Assembly (NCBI GenBank): GCA_030610885.1
Contig: JAUWQW010000006.1
Coordinates: 1-47,277 of the forward strand
Reading direction: 5' to 3'
DNA: 47,277 nucleotides
From: Candidatus Aminicenantota bacterium
GTDB taxonomy: Bacteria; Acidobacteriota; Aminicenantia; UBA2199
Below, piece after piece: positions 25,995 to 34,820 of the stretch; position 1 is the stretch's first letter, and each line of letters starts with the position of its first letter. The notes below the pieces were generated by a model. The model saw only the letters and a list, made by a program, of their open reading frames with translations, had not been told where the DNA came from and made no database searches. The translations under genes and the position numbers were made by a program.

Positions 25995-27317
25995 ATGTCT
26001 GAAACAGAAAAAAAAACATGGCAATTTCCCAGAACTTTCTGGATTGCAAATTTAGTAGAATTTTTTGAAAGAGCTGCATACTATGCTGTCTTTATTGCAA
26101 TCACCCTCTATTTAAGTGATGTTGTGGGGTTTAATGATATCTGGGCTGCCTGGATAGGTGGTTTGTTTTCTGCAGGACTCTATTTCCTCCCACCTTTCAC
26201 TGGAGCATATGCAGATAAGATCGGTTTTAGAAAAGGTGTTATTCTGGCTTTCATCCTGTTAAGTATCGGATATTTTTCTCTGGGTCTTTTCCCACATAAA
26301 GCTATTGTCTTACCCACACTAGTGGTAATTATGTTCGGGGGATCTTTTATTAAATCAATAATAACCGGGACTATTGCAGTAACAACCAACAAAGAGACCC
26401 GAGCAAGAGGCTATTCCCTGTTCTATATGGTGGTAAATATCGGTGCTTTTTTAGGAAAAACCTTTGCAGCTCCACTGAGAATAAATGTTGGAATTAAATC
26501 AATAAATTTTTTTTCAGGCATTATGACATTTCTAGCATTAATTGTAGTCTATTTTTTTTACAGAAACTTTAACAGTGCCGGTGAAGGGAAATCACTGAAA
26601 GAGACTTGGCAGGGATTCGTGAGAATAATAACGAATGTCCGCTTACTCACTTTGATACTCATAGTGACAGGATTCTGGATGATCCAGCACCAGCTGTATG
26701 CTACTATGCCAAAATATGTGATAAGGACAGTGGGAGCTTTTGCGAAACCGGAATGGATCGCAAATGTAAATCCTGCCATTGTTATGATATTTGTAGTCCT
26801 CATTACACATTTGATGCATAAGGTAAAAGCTGTAACCTCAATGACAATCGGTATGTTCATTATGCCATTATCTGCTTTCACAATGGCTCTGAGCCCACTT
26901 CTGGAATCTATAACCGGTCAATCCGTATCAATTTTCGGACTTTTAACTCTGCACCCTATAACAGTTATGCTCATACTAGGAATAATGTTACAGGGGCTAG
27001 CGGAGTGTTTCATATCTCCGAGATTTCTTGAATTTTTTTCTCTACAGGCACCAAAAGGTGAAGAGGGTTTATACATGGGATTCAGCCATCTCCATTCATT
27101 CCTTGCATCACTTCTTGGTTTCGGATTGTCAGGTTACCTTCTCACAGCTTATTGTCCGAACCCCAACACCCTTACTGCAATTGAAAAATTGCATGCTTAT
27201 GATCATGCTTATATGATATGGTACTATTTTGCCGGAATTGGCCTGATCTCAGCTGTATCACTTATAATATATAATTTTATTACCAGTAAATTAGATAGAA
27301 AAAAGGCTGCAAACTAA
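25995..27317 (+). CDS. MFS transporter, POT/PTR-like
   Basis: A 440-residue protein with about 12 hydrophobic helices. The first helix carries EFFERAAYYAV, matching the ExxER..YY signature of proton-coupled oligopeptide transporters, and helix 3-4 has DKIGFRKGVI. The rest is divergent from known peptide transporters. It follows the second RND gene by 10 bases (GGAGCATAAA before ATG) and so ends the efflux operon. An importer-type fold at the end of an efflux operon is unusual. It converges with the cell-wall operon from the other side. Confidence 0.75.
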   Translation: MSETEKKTWQFPRTFWIANLVEFFERAAYYAVFIAITLYLSDVVGFNDIWAAWIGGLFSAGLYFLPPFTGAYADKIGFRKGVILAFILLSIGYFSLGLFPHKAIVLPTLVVIMFGGSFIKSIITGTIAVTTNKETRARGYSLFYMVVNIGAFLGKTFAAPLRINVGIKSINFFSGIMTFLALIVVYFFYRNFNSAGEGKSLKETWQGFVRIITNVRLLTLILIVTGFWMIQHQLYATMPKYVIRTVGAFAKPEWIANVNPAIVMIFVVLITHLMHKVKAVTSMTIGMFIMPLSAFTMALSPLLESITGQSVSIFGLLTLHPITVMLILGIMLQGLAECFISPRFLEFFSLQAPKGEEGLYMGFSHLHSFLASLLGFGLSGYLLTAYCPNPNTLTAIEKLHAYDHAYMIWYYFAGIGLISAVSLIIYNFITSKLDRKKAAN

Positions 27318-27390
27318 ATGATTGGATACAGGAGTTGACTTTTTGACTCTTTATAGAAAATATTATACTCGAAACAGGAAGTTCATTTTA

Positions 27391-28083
27391 TTACAGAAAG
27401 CTATCAGAAGGATGATAAATTCGTTCATAAAGTTTTTTTTGAATAATTAGATAAAAAACTGGTTTTATTAATGATGTTTCTAAAAAATATACAAAGATAA
27501 AACCAAGTGTAAATATAAGAAAATTAACAGAGCCTTTAATAACAAATCCAGAACTAAATAAAAAGGAAATAATTGCAAAAGGTAGTAATATAACAATAAA
27601 AATAAAAAGTTCATAAAAAAAATATTTCCAAATTAGTCCCATGGAATTTTTTATCTCTTTAAAAGGGAAGACATTATTCTCTCTTCTAATTACTGATATA
27701 GCACATAATATTTTCCTTGAATAAATTTTAATATTTTGATCTTTTAATTCTTGTTTTGTCTTTTTTAGCTCTATTCTCCAATCTTTATTTACAACTGTAT
27801 CTGAAAAATCTTTTTTTTTATTTAAATAATTAAAAAATGCTATATTTAAATCATATTTATTTTTTAAAAAAAGATATCTTTCTAAAAAATAGTCTCCAAT
27901 AATTAAAACAAATAAAAAAACTATAAAAAGCATATTGTTATTCAAATATCTATAATTTATAAAAAAGATTAATAAAGTTGAAATTATTACAGCAAAAAAA
28001 TAAATAGAATAATAAAAAAAACCTATTAAAAATCTTTTATAAGAAAAACTCAAAAACATAAAAATATCTTTTATATCATTCAT
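27391..28083 (-). CDS. Unrecognised integral membrane protein after mraY
   Basis: A 230-residue protein with two N-terminal hydrophobic helices, a soluble lysine-rich middle (about 90-140) and two or three C-terminal helices. I recognise no family. The ATG shares one base with the mraY stop (TAATG), so it is translationally coupled and probably co-produced with the lipid II module. The position suggests a role linked to precursor membrane steps, but that is inference. Very AT-rich and Phe/Ile-rich like its neighbours. Confidence 0.7.
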   Translation of the reverse strand: MNDIKDIFMFLSFSYKRFLIGFFYYSIYFFAVIISTLLIFFINYRYLNNNMLFIVFLFVLIIGDYFLERYLFLKNKYDLNIAFFNYLNKKKDFSDTVVNKDWRIELKKTKQELKDQNIKIYSRKILCAISVIRRENNVFPFKEIKNSMGLIWKYFFYELFIFIVILLPFAIISFLFSSGFVIKGSVNFLIFTLGFIFVYFLETSLIKPVFYLIIQKKLYERIYHPSDSFL

Positions 28084-29180
28084 TATCTTAGCTTTATGCT
28101 TATTAAACTAACCAATGTAAATATAATTGCAATTATCCAGAACCTAACAACAATCTTCGGTTCTCCCACGCCTAGGAACTGATATGTATGATGAATAGGA
28201 GCTCTATAAAAAATTCTCCTTTTAAATAGCTTTATTCCTATATAATCCTGAATAAAAACAGACAAAAATTCAATCACAAAAATCCCCCCAGCAATCAAAA
28301 AAAGCACCTCCTTTTTCAACAAAACAGCAGTGGTTGCTATTACTCCACCTAAAAAAAGTGATCCTGTATCTCCCATAAATATTTCAGCCGGGTACGCATT
28401 AAACCATAAAAAAGCTGCAAGTGCCCCAATTAAAGCTGACATGGCTATTACCAATTCACCTGAACCATTTATATATGGAAATAATAAATAATCCGCTGCT
28501 TTTAAATTACCCAAAATATAAGCGAAAGCAGCATAAACTAAAGCTAACAATGCTACAGGAACAGTTGCAAGACCATCTAATCCATCTGCAAAATTTATTG
28601 AATTCGAAACTCCAATAACAACCAGAATTATAAATGGATAATAAAAATAAGATAAATCAATTACAGGATTTTTTATAAAAGGAACGAATAGTTTTGTAAT
28701 TATTTCTTTTGGAAAGGGAGACGAATTTTGAGATAATATAAGTAAAGCCAGAATTAATCCAAAGAGAGCTTGAAAAATAAGTTTTACACTCCTACTCATA
28801 CCCGAATCTACTGAGCCTCTTACATTCTTTAAATAATCATCAAAAAACCCAAGAGCTGTAAACCAGAAACCTGCAAACAATATAATCTTTATAAAAAAAT
28901 TATTTAAATTCCCCCATAATAATATAGAAACTAAAAATGAAATAAAAATAATCAATCCACCCATTGTTGGAGTACCAATCTTATTTTTTGATGAAATATT
29001 GCCATAATCTCTTGTTTTATCCCTGAAATCCAATTGATAAATTATATTTATTAACTTTTTACCAAAAAATACCCCTATTAAAAAAGATGTTAATACTGCC
29101 ATTAAAGACCTGAATGATATATACGAAACAAGCCTTTGTGCCGGAATATAGGAGAATAATTCTAAAAACCAAAATATCAT
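28083..29180 (-). CDS. mraY: Phospho-N-acetylmuramoyl-pentapeptide transferase MraY
   Basis: Makes lipid I by moving phospho-MurNAc-pentapeptide from UDP to undecaprenyl phosphate in the inner membrane. From the ATG at 29180 (365 residues) the family motifs are all present: GTPTMGG (69-75), FFDDYLK (112-118, catalytic Asp pair), NFADGLDG (196-203), FMGDTGS with D271 and APIHHTYQ (about 327-334). Ten hydrophobic helices are visible. A TTG three codons upstream is less likely. AAGGAG lies 10 bases before the ATG, inside the end of the MurG-MurJ fusion gene whose stop is one base away. Confidence 0.96.
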   Translation of the reverse strand: MIFWFLELFSYIPAQRLVSYISFRSLMAVLTSFLIGVFFGKKLINIIYQLDFRDKTRDYGNISSKNKIGTPTMGGLIIFISFLVSILLWGNLNNFFIKIILFAGFWFTALGFFDDYLKNVRGSVDSGMSRSVKLIFQALFGLILALLILSQNSSPFPKEIITKLFVPFIKNPVIDLSYFYYPFIILVVIGVSNSINFADGLDGLATVPVALLALVYAAFAYILGNLKAADYLLFPYINGSGELVIAMSALIGALAAFLWFNAYPAEIFMGDTGSLFLGGVIATTAVLLKKEVLFLIAGGIFVIEFLSVFIQDYIGIKLFKRRIFYRAPIHHTYQFLGVGEPKIVVRFWIIAIIFTLVSLISIKLR

Positions 29181-29181
29181 A

Positions 29182-32100
29182 CTAGTCAATCTCCTTGTAA
29201 ATTTTATTTATAATTGATTTCATTTTAAATTCAGGCATTAAATTATTGGATGTGATAAGAATTTTATTTATTTGTTCCTTTGTTTCATCTGAAGATAATA
29301 TATTCCTTTTATAATAACTATAAAATAACTCAAGCAACTCTTCTCGCAAAAGCGAATTACTACACAAATAAAAATTCTTCAAATATTGTAGATCTTCCTT
29401 ATTTCCAAGAGTAGCTATTAATCTTATATAAGATATGCTCTCTTCAATTGTAGATTTTTTTAATTTTATATGAATTAAATCTCTAAAATAATCATAGTCA
29501 TCAGGAGAAGTAATATTCTCAGTCAAATAATCAATTGCTGCAACCCTTACTTCATAATAAGGATCAGAAAGCATTTTTCTTATCAATTCCTTTATTTCTA
29601 CATTCCATATGTTTAATTCTCTCAATGAAATTAAGCTATTACGTTTAATAAACCCCTTTTCCTTTTTAGATTTTAAAATCTCAATAAGGCAATTTGCTTT
29701 AGTTTTATCCTTAAATAACCCAATTAATTTTATTCCAATATTTCTAACTTCCCACCTTCTATTTGCTAGATATATATTGATCTTATAATAGTAATCTCTC
29801 TTAAATTCATCAGGATTTTTTAAAACCTTCTCTAAAAAATTAAAAGGAGATAACATTGATATGGGAATATTATTTTTCTTTCTCAACAACCCCTTTTTAA
29901 AAATCAAAATCTCTGTATTTTTTAACATAAGAGAAAATAAAAAATATATTGAAACCCCAATAAATGATAAGGATATTATCAAAACTAAATTTCCAACAGG
30001 TTTAGAACTAAATTCAATTTGATCGAAAATAAATTTTGCCTGAACTAAAACAATGATCATAAATAGAGATGCTAAAAGTGTTTTAACAAAAGAAATAGAA
30101 ATTTCTTTATATTTTATAAAAATATCTTCTTTTTTTAAACAACTCTTTAAAACAACAATTCTAATAAAAGAAAAAAGAATAAAAGAGATTGATGTTGCAA
30201 GAGCAAGCCCTGCAAATTTCAAGGAAGTGGAAACTAAATAAATTGACAAACCTACATTTGTTAAAAGCATAAAAAAATTCAATATCATTGAAGTTTTAAT
30301 ATCCATTCTTGCAGAAAATATTCTTGTTGTAAGAGAATGTATTCCCCAGCCTATCAAACCAATTGAATAAAACTTAAGAGCAATAGATGTATTATGAACC
30401 ATAAAAATATTAAATTTCCCTCTCTCTAAAAGTAATGACACAATCGGACCTGAGAGGAAAATCATTAAAATTGAAACTGGAGTTAATAGGAATAAATTGG
30501 TTTTTATACCATCTAAAAATAGCCTTTTTGCTTTATCTTTTTCAAACAATGCAATTTTATCTGAAAACTCTTTTAATATAACACCATTGATTGCTTGTGA
30601 AATAAAGGAAAAAGGTAATCTGAAGATTGCTATAGAGAAATGAAGATATGCAATTGATCCTATTTTTAAGCCAGAAGCAAGAATTTTGTCAACTATTTCA
30701 GATGTTTTTGAAAGAAACACATCAATTGAAATAGGACCTAATTGAAAATAATATTTTTTATTTGTCTGTGTGTTGAAACTTATATGAGGTTTGTATGAAT
30801 ATTGTAAAGATTTATTCCTGAATATCCTGGTAACAAATGGAATTAAAATCAAAATTTGCATTAATCCACCCAATAATACACCTAAAGCAAGTGAATAAAT
30901 ACCAATAACAGAGTAAAACACCCATATTCCTGTTATTGTGCCTATAGAGAAAAAAACAGCAGAAGATTCAGCTATTCCAAATTTATTAAATGCTTTTAAA
31001 TATGTTGCAAAAACTGCAGCTATAGTCACTAAAAATAGATAAGGAAACATCAATCTTGTCATATTAACTGTTTCATGCATCATTCCCTTTTCAACAAATG
31101 AGGGGCATATGATTTTCAAAATTACTGGTGTAAGAATAATACCAATAATTGTAAATATAAAAGATAACAAAATAGTTACATTTATAATTGAAGAAGCATG
31201 TTCCCACGTTTTTTTGCGAGAACTCCTATGAAAAATTCTTTGAAAAATCGGAAGAAATGCATTTTCCAAAGCATTTTCTGCTACAATACGGCGCATAAAA
31301 TTAGAAATAGTAAGCCCTATAACAAAAATATCCGTAGCTCTACCAGCTCCGAAAATAGCAGCTATGACCACTTCTCTTAAGAACCCCCCTATTCTAGAAA
31401 CAATTATTCCAAAAGAAGAACCCATTATTTTTGAAGATGTTGATTTTTCAAAATCAATCTTTTCAACCTTTTCAAAATAGCTTTTTAAAAAGTAAGTCTT
31501 ATCTCCAATTTCTAACCTATCACCCTCTTTAATTTCAATCCATTCATTTACATCCTGTCCATTTAACAATATTTTACCCTTAACTCTCTTTAAGACTAAT
31601 TTATCTCCATTTGTTAAATTTCTTATTGTAAACAAAATATCATCATCATTTATTTCAAGGTAAACATCACTCAAAAAAGAATTACCAAAAGTAGTTGAAT
31701 CAAAAATCAATTCATAGCTCTTTTCAGTATCCTCAGATTGTAAATAAAAAATCTTAATTTGTTTTTCCTTTGCTTTCTCTTCCCCTAAAACAATCTGCTC
31801 AATTTCTTTAAGTATCAATTCTGAACTATTCTGCTTTTCTCCCTCTCTTAAGTGTTTCCTCATATTAAAGAGATGATTACCCTCGAACAATGTCTCTTTT
31901 ATCACATTTAGAAGGGCTTTTCCTGGAATATAAATAATCTGTTTATTATCTTTATTAATAACCTCCTCATATACTACCCTTGCCCCACCCATCTTTTTTA
32001 CCTCATTAGCATTCAATATTTGATGATCATCTGGAAGATTAATTTTCGGAATAAGTATAGAAGGAATTCCAAGAGTTGTAATTTCTTTTATAGTACCAGC

Positions 32101-32955
32101 ACCAGCCCTTGACACTATAAGATCAGTAATAGAATATATTTCATCTATATTATCAAAATATTCTCTTATTATAAATTTCCCTTTAATATCTGAAGATATA
32201 TCCATTTCCTGGAGAATTCTTACAGTATCATCAAATGCTTTATAATTCTTTGAATAGCCTCTACCAGTAGACAAAATAATTGTTAAGTCTTTTATTGCAA
32301 GAAGCATAGGTATTATCTCAACAATAGCTCTATTAATTGTCCTTGCCCCTCCACTACCCCCAAAAACAAAGACCACCTTGTTTTTCTCAGGAATATCATA
32401 TTTTGCTTTTATATTTTCACTCCTGTTAAATCTAATTGATCTTCTTAAAGGATAGCCTGTAATAACAACTTTATTGTCAGGTAAATATTTATATGAAGAT
32501 GGAAAAGAAACTCCAATCCTTGTTGCAAATTTTGAAACAAATCTGTTTAATCTTCCGGGCACTGCATTTTGTTCATGAATAAAAATTTTCAATTTAAGTA
32601 GAGATGCAGCAAATAAAATAGGTGCTGATGCATACCCACCACTTCCAATAACAATATCAGGTTTAAATTTTTTTATAATAAAAAAACTCTTTAATGTGCC
32701 AAAGAAAATATAAAATATAGATATAATGGTTTTTAAACTCTTGATTTTTTGAGGTATTGCCTTTGATAAAATATTTACAAATTCAATTGGCTGAGAAATA
32801 TTTCTTATGATTCTATTCTCAGCTCCCTTTTTTGTTCCAAGATATAAAAACTGAGACTCAGGGTATTTCTCTTTTATTACCTCATATATTGCAATATTAG
32901 GATAAACATGACCACCTGTGCCACCACCAGTAAAAATTATTTTCATCTTTTCCAT
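29182..32955 (-). CDS. murG-murJ: MurG-FHA-like-MurJ-HEAT fusion protein
   Basis: One 1257-residue chain holding two successive enzymes of lipid II handling. Residues 1-390 are MurG, which adds GlcNAc to lipid I: GGGTGGHVYP (10-19), IHEQNAVPGRLNR (126-138), FGGSGGARTIN (198-208) and VSRAGAGTIKE (281-291). Residues about 398-495 form an FHA-like beta domain ending ILLNGQDVNEWIEIKEGDRLEIG, lacking the usual Gly-Arg and Ser-X2-His phosphothreonine-binding residues. Residues about 505-1025 are MurJ/MviN, the lipid II flippase: SRIGGFLRE (520-528), D542, NFMRRIVAENALENAF (552-567). Residues 1040-1257 are helical pairs resembling HEAT repeats. The ORF has no internal stop or frame change. mraY follows one base later. 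Confidence 0.93.
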   Translation of the reverse strand: MEKMKIIFTGGGTGGHVYPNIAIYEVIKEKYPESQFLYLGTKKGAENRIIRNISQPIEFVNILSKAIPQKIKSLKTIISIFYIFFGTLKSFFIIKKFKPDIVIGSGGYASAPILFAASLLKLKIFIHEQNAVPGRLNRFVSKFATRIGVSFPSSYKYLPDNKVVITGYPLRRSIRFNRSENIKAKYDIPEKNKVVFVFGGSGGARTINRAIVEIIPMLLAIKDLTIILSTGRGYSKNYKAFDDTVRILQEMDISSDIKGKFIIREYFDNIDEIYSITDLIVSRAGAGTIKEITTLGIPSILIPKINLPDDHQILNANEVKKMGGARVVYEEVINKDNKQIIYIPGKALLNVIKETLFEGNHLFNMRKHLREGEKQNSSELILKEIEQIVLGEEKAKEKQIKIFYLQSEDTEKSYELIFDSTTFGNSFLSDVYLEINDDDILFTIRNLTNGDKLVLKRVKGKILLNGQDVNEWIEIKEGDRLEIGDKTYFLKSYFEKVEKIDFEKSTSSKIMGSSFGIIVSRIGGFLREVVIAAIFGAGRATDIFVIGLTISNFMRRIVAENALENAFLPIFQRIFHRSSRKKTWEHASSIINVTILLSFIFTIIGIILTPVILKIICPSFVEKGMMHETVNMTRLMFPYLFLVTIAAVFATYLKAFNKFGIAESSAVFFSIGTITGIWVFYSVIGIYSLALGVLLGGLMQILILIPFVTRIFRNKSLQYSYKPHISFNTQTNKKYYFQLGPISIDVFLSKTSEIVDKILASGLKIGSIAYLHFSIAIFRLPFSFISQAINGVILKEFSDKIALFEKDKAKRLFLDGIKTNLFLLTPVSILMIFLSGPIVSLLLERGKFNIFMVHNTSIALKFYSIGLIGWGIHSLTTRIFSARMDIKTSMILNFFMLLTNVGLSIYLVSTSLKFAGLALATSISFILFSFIRIVVLKSCLKKEDIFIKYKEISISFVKTLLASLFMIIVLVQAKFIFDQIEFSSKPVGNLVLIISLSFIGVSIYFLFSLMLKNTEILIFKKGLLRKKNNIPISMLSPFNFLEKVLKNPDEFKRDYYYKINIYLANRRWEVRNIGIKLIGLFKDKTKANCLIEILKSKKEKGFIKRNSLISLRELNIWNVEIKELIRKMLSDPYYEVRVAAIDYLTENITSPDDYDYFRDLIHIKLKKSTIEESISYIRLIATLGNKEDLQYLKNFYLCSNSLLREELLELFYSYYKRNILSSDETKEQINKILITSNNLMPEFKMKSIINKIYKEID

Positions 32956-33001
32956 TTTAGATAATTAGTATATCACAAATCAATAGCCTCAATAAATTGC
33001 A

Positions 33002-34261
33002 TTATTCAAATTTGAAGTTTTCAAACTTACTTCCTTTAATATCACCATATAACAAAATTGATACCTCTTTAAAATTTAAAAATTGCAAAAAAAGATCATT
33101 TATTTCATCAACATTAATTTTATCTATCTCATCAATAATTTGATCTACTCCTACTTCTCTTTTTAAATATAGTTCCTGATTTAAATTAAATCTCATTTTT
33201 GAAAAATTACTTTCAAGTCCCAGTATAAATGATGATTTCATATGATCTTTTGCTCTAATCAATTCCTCTTTTTTTATTCCTGTTCTTTTCAAAGTAAGGA
33301 TCTCAGAACTTATTGCATCTAAGTACTCCTCTATCTTTTTATGCTCAATAATAGCATATATTACATGAACACCATCCTCTAAAAAAGAATCTAAGAAAGA
33401 ACTTATAGTATAGGCAAACCCCTTTTCCTCTCTAATTTTTTGAAATAATCTTGAACTCATACCTGCTCCAAGTATATCATTCATTAACATAAACTTATAT
33501 TTTAAGGGGGAAGTAACAGCAATTCCTTTAAATCCAATAATAACATATATTTGTTCTAAAGAAGGTTTTTTTCTCACAAAAGTTTTAAACTTAAATTCAG
33601 GCTTTATATAAGAAAAATCAGCTGGTACTTGTTTTTTAAAATTAGAAAAATATTTTTCTGATATTTCAATTATTTTAGAATGACTAATATTTCCAGCTAT
33701 ACATAATAATAAATTCTCAGGCCTGTATTTATCCCTATAATAATTATATAAAATATCTCTGCTAAAATTCGAAACCTGGTTCTCTCTTCCAGCAATTGGA
33801 AAGCCAAGAGAATTATTTTCAAAAACATTCTCATAAAAAATCTCAAAAGCACTTATATCAGGATTATCTTTTGACTCTTTTATCTCTTGAAGCACAACAT
33901 TTTTTTCCTTTATAAACTCATCTTTAAGAAAAATAGAGTCAAACACAATATTAGTTAATAGATTAAAAGAATCTTCGAATTTCTCATCTATTGCTTTTAT
34001 ATAAAATTGAGTTATCTCTTTTCCTGTAAAAGCATTTATACCCCCTCCCAATCTATCTGACATTTCAGCAATCCTCTTCAGATTATACTTCTTACTCCCT
34101 TTAAAAATCATATGTTCAATTAAATGATGAATACCATTATTTTTGAAATTCTCTGCTCTTGAACCGCTTTTCAGTGATAAACTAAGCGCAAAAGAGGGTA
34201 TTTCTTGTCTGAATTCCGTTAAAACAGTTAACCCTGAATCTAAAATAGTTTTTTCTACCAA
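33002..34261 (-). CDS. M16-family zinc metallopeptidase
   Basis: Pitrilysin/processing-peptidase-like protease of the bacterial short type. The inverted zinc motif is H46-L-I-E49-H50 within GIHHLIEHMIFKGS, with the downstream acidic region VVLQEIKESKDNP. The second, inactive-type domain follows (IREEKGFAYTISSFLDSF). 419 residues. It begins with TTG at 34261: AGGAG is spaced 5 bases before it and the sequence from there (VEKTILDSGLTVLTE) matches the family start. Strong promoter TTGACT-17-TATAAT upstream. It is the first gene of the cell-wall operon, 46 bases before the MurG-MurJ fusion. Confidence 0.92.
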   Translation of the reverse strand: MVEKTILDSGLTVLTEFRQEIPSFALSLSLKSGSRAENFKNNGIHHLIEHMIFKGSKKYNLKRIAEMSDRLGGGINAFTGKEITQFYIKAIDEKFEDSFNLLTNIVFDSIFLKDEFIKEKNVVLQEIKESKDNPDISAFEIFYENVFENNSLGFPIAGRENQVSNFSRDILYNYYRDKYRPENLLLCIAGNISHSKIIEISEKYFSNFKKQVPADFSYIKPEFKFKTFVRKKPSLEQIYVIIGFKGIAVTSPLKYKFMLMNDILGAGMSSRLFQKIREEKGFAYTISSFLDSFLEDGVHVIYAIIEHKKIEEYLDAISSEILTLKRTGIKKEELIRAKDHMKSSFILGLESNFSKMRFNLNQELYLKREVGVDQIIDEIDKINVDEINDLFLQFLNFKEVSILLYGDIKGSKFENFKFE

Positions 34262-34281
34262 TTTTGCTCCTAAATTTTAAC

Positions 34282-34310
34282 ATTATATGAATTTCATCTT
34301 TTACAGTCAA
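34282..34310 (-). promoter_or_regulatory. Promoter of the M16-MurG/MurJ-mraY operon
   Basis: On the minus strand TTGACT (34305-34310), 17-base spacer, TATAAT (34282-34287). The leader to the TTG at 34261 is about 14 bases and contains AGGAG. Confidence 0.75.
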
Positions 34311-34401
34311 CTTTTATTTATTCTATATCTATCTTTCTGGTATTGATCAATAGAATTAAACCTGAAATATTTTTCATTAAATAAAAATTGAAACAGTTTA
34401 C

Positions 34402-34668
34402 CTAAGTTTTTATAAATATATCTACGCGCATTGTTTTATGAATCATATCAATATTAACAATCTTAATTTCAATATTCTCATTCTTTTCAATTAAACCTAA
34501 CTTTACAACAAGATCCTGCAATTCCTCTACAGACATATATTCAGATCTTTTTAGTTCTGTTCGTATCTTAGCAAAAGTTCCCTTATCAAAATTATCGATT
34601 CTTAAAACTGGAAACCCATATTTGTCAAATACTTCATAAATTATTTGAGGATCAAATGTTGTTTTCAT
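34402..34668 (-). CDS. Conserved-looking small protein of unknown function
   Basis: An 88-residue soluble protein, MKTTFDPQIIYEVFDKYG at the start and KIVNIDMIHKTMRVDIFIKT at the end, with an alternating beta-alpha-alpha-beta pattern. I do not recognise it. It has a good promoter of its own (TTGAAT-17-TATATT) and AGAGTG before ATG, so it is probably expressed. The 140-bp gap to the M16 gene holds that operon's promoter. Confidence 0.65.
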   Translation of the reverse strand: MKTTFDPQIIYEVFDKYGFPVLRIDNFDKGTFAKIRTELKRSEYMSVEELQDLVVKLGLIEKNENIEIKIVNIDMIHKTMRVDIFIKT

Positions 34669-34683
34669 TTCACTCTATACAGA

Positions 34684-34712
34684 AATATAAAACTATTTCA
34701 AATTAAATTCAA
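34684..34712 (-). promoter_or_regulatory. Promoter of the 88-residue protein gene
   Basis: On the minus strand TTGAAT (34707-34712), 17-base spacer, TATATT (34684-34689), then an 18-base stretch with AGAGTG before ATG. Confidence 0.6.
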
Positions 34713-34762
34713 GTTATTTTTAACTAATTCTTTCCATAAATTTATATATCTAGAAAAAATTA

Positions 34763-34791
34763 TTGAATAGAAATTATAAAATGTTTATAAT
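34763..34791 (+). promoter_or_regulatory. Promoter of the P-loop kinase-like/OPA transporter/M29 operon
   Basis: TTGAAT (34763-34768), 17-base spacer, TATAAT (34786-34791). The leader of about 23 bases holds AAAGGAG before the ATG at 34821. Confidence 0.72.
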
Positions 34792-34820
34792 ATGAATTAA
34801 AAAATTTAAAGGAGATTCAA

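Noticed and set aside
27318-27390. Terminator between the efflux and cell-wall operons
   Set aside because: The GAGT..ACTC stem is only 4 bp and not followed by a T-run.
31198-31380. Plus-strand ORF inside the MurG-MurJ gene
   Set aside because: Shadow frame without family likeness or expression signals.
29182-32955. MurG-MurJ fusion as an assembly artefact
   Set aside because: The frame is continuous, the linker itself is a folded-looking domain, composition is uniform and mraY follows in the normal order. Only raw reads could fully exclude it.
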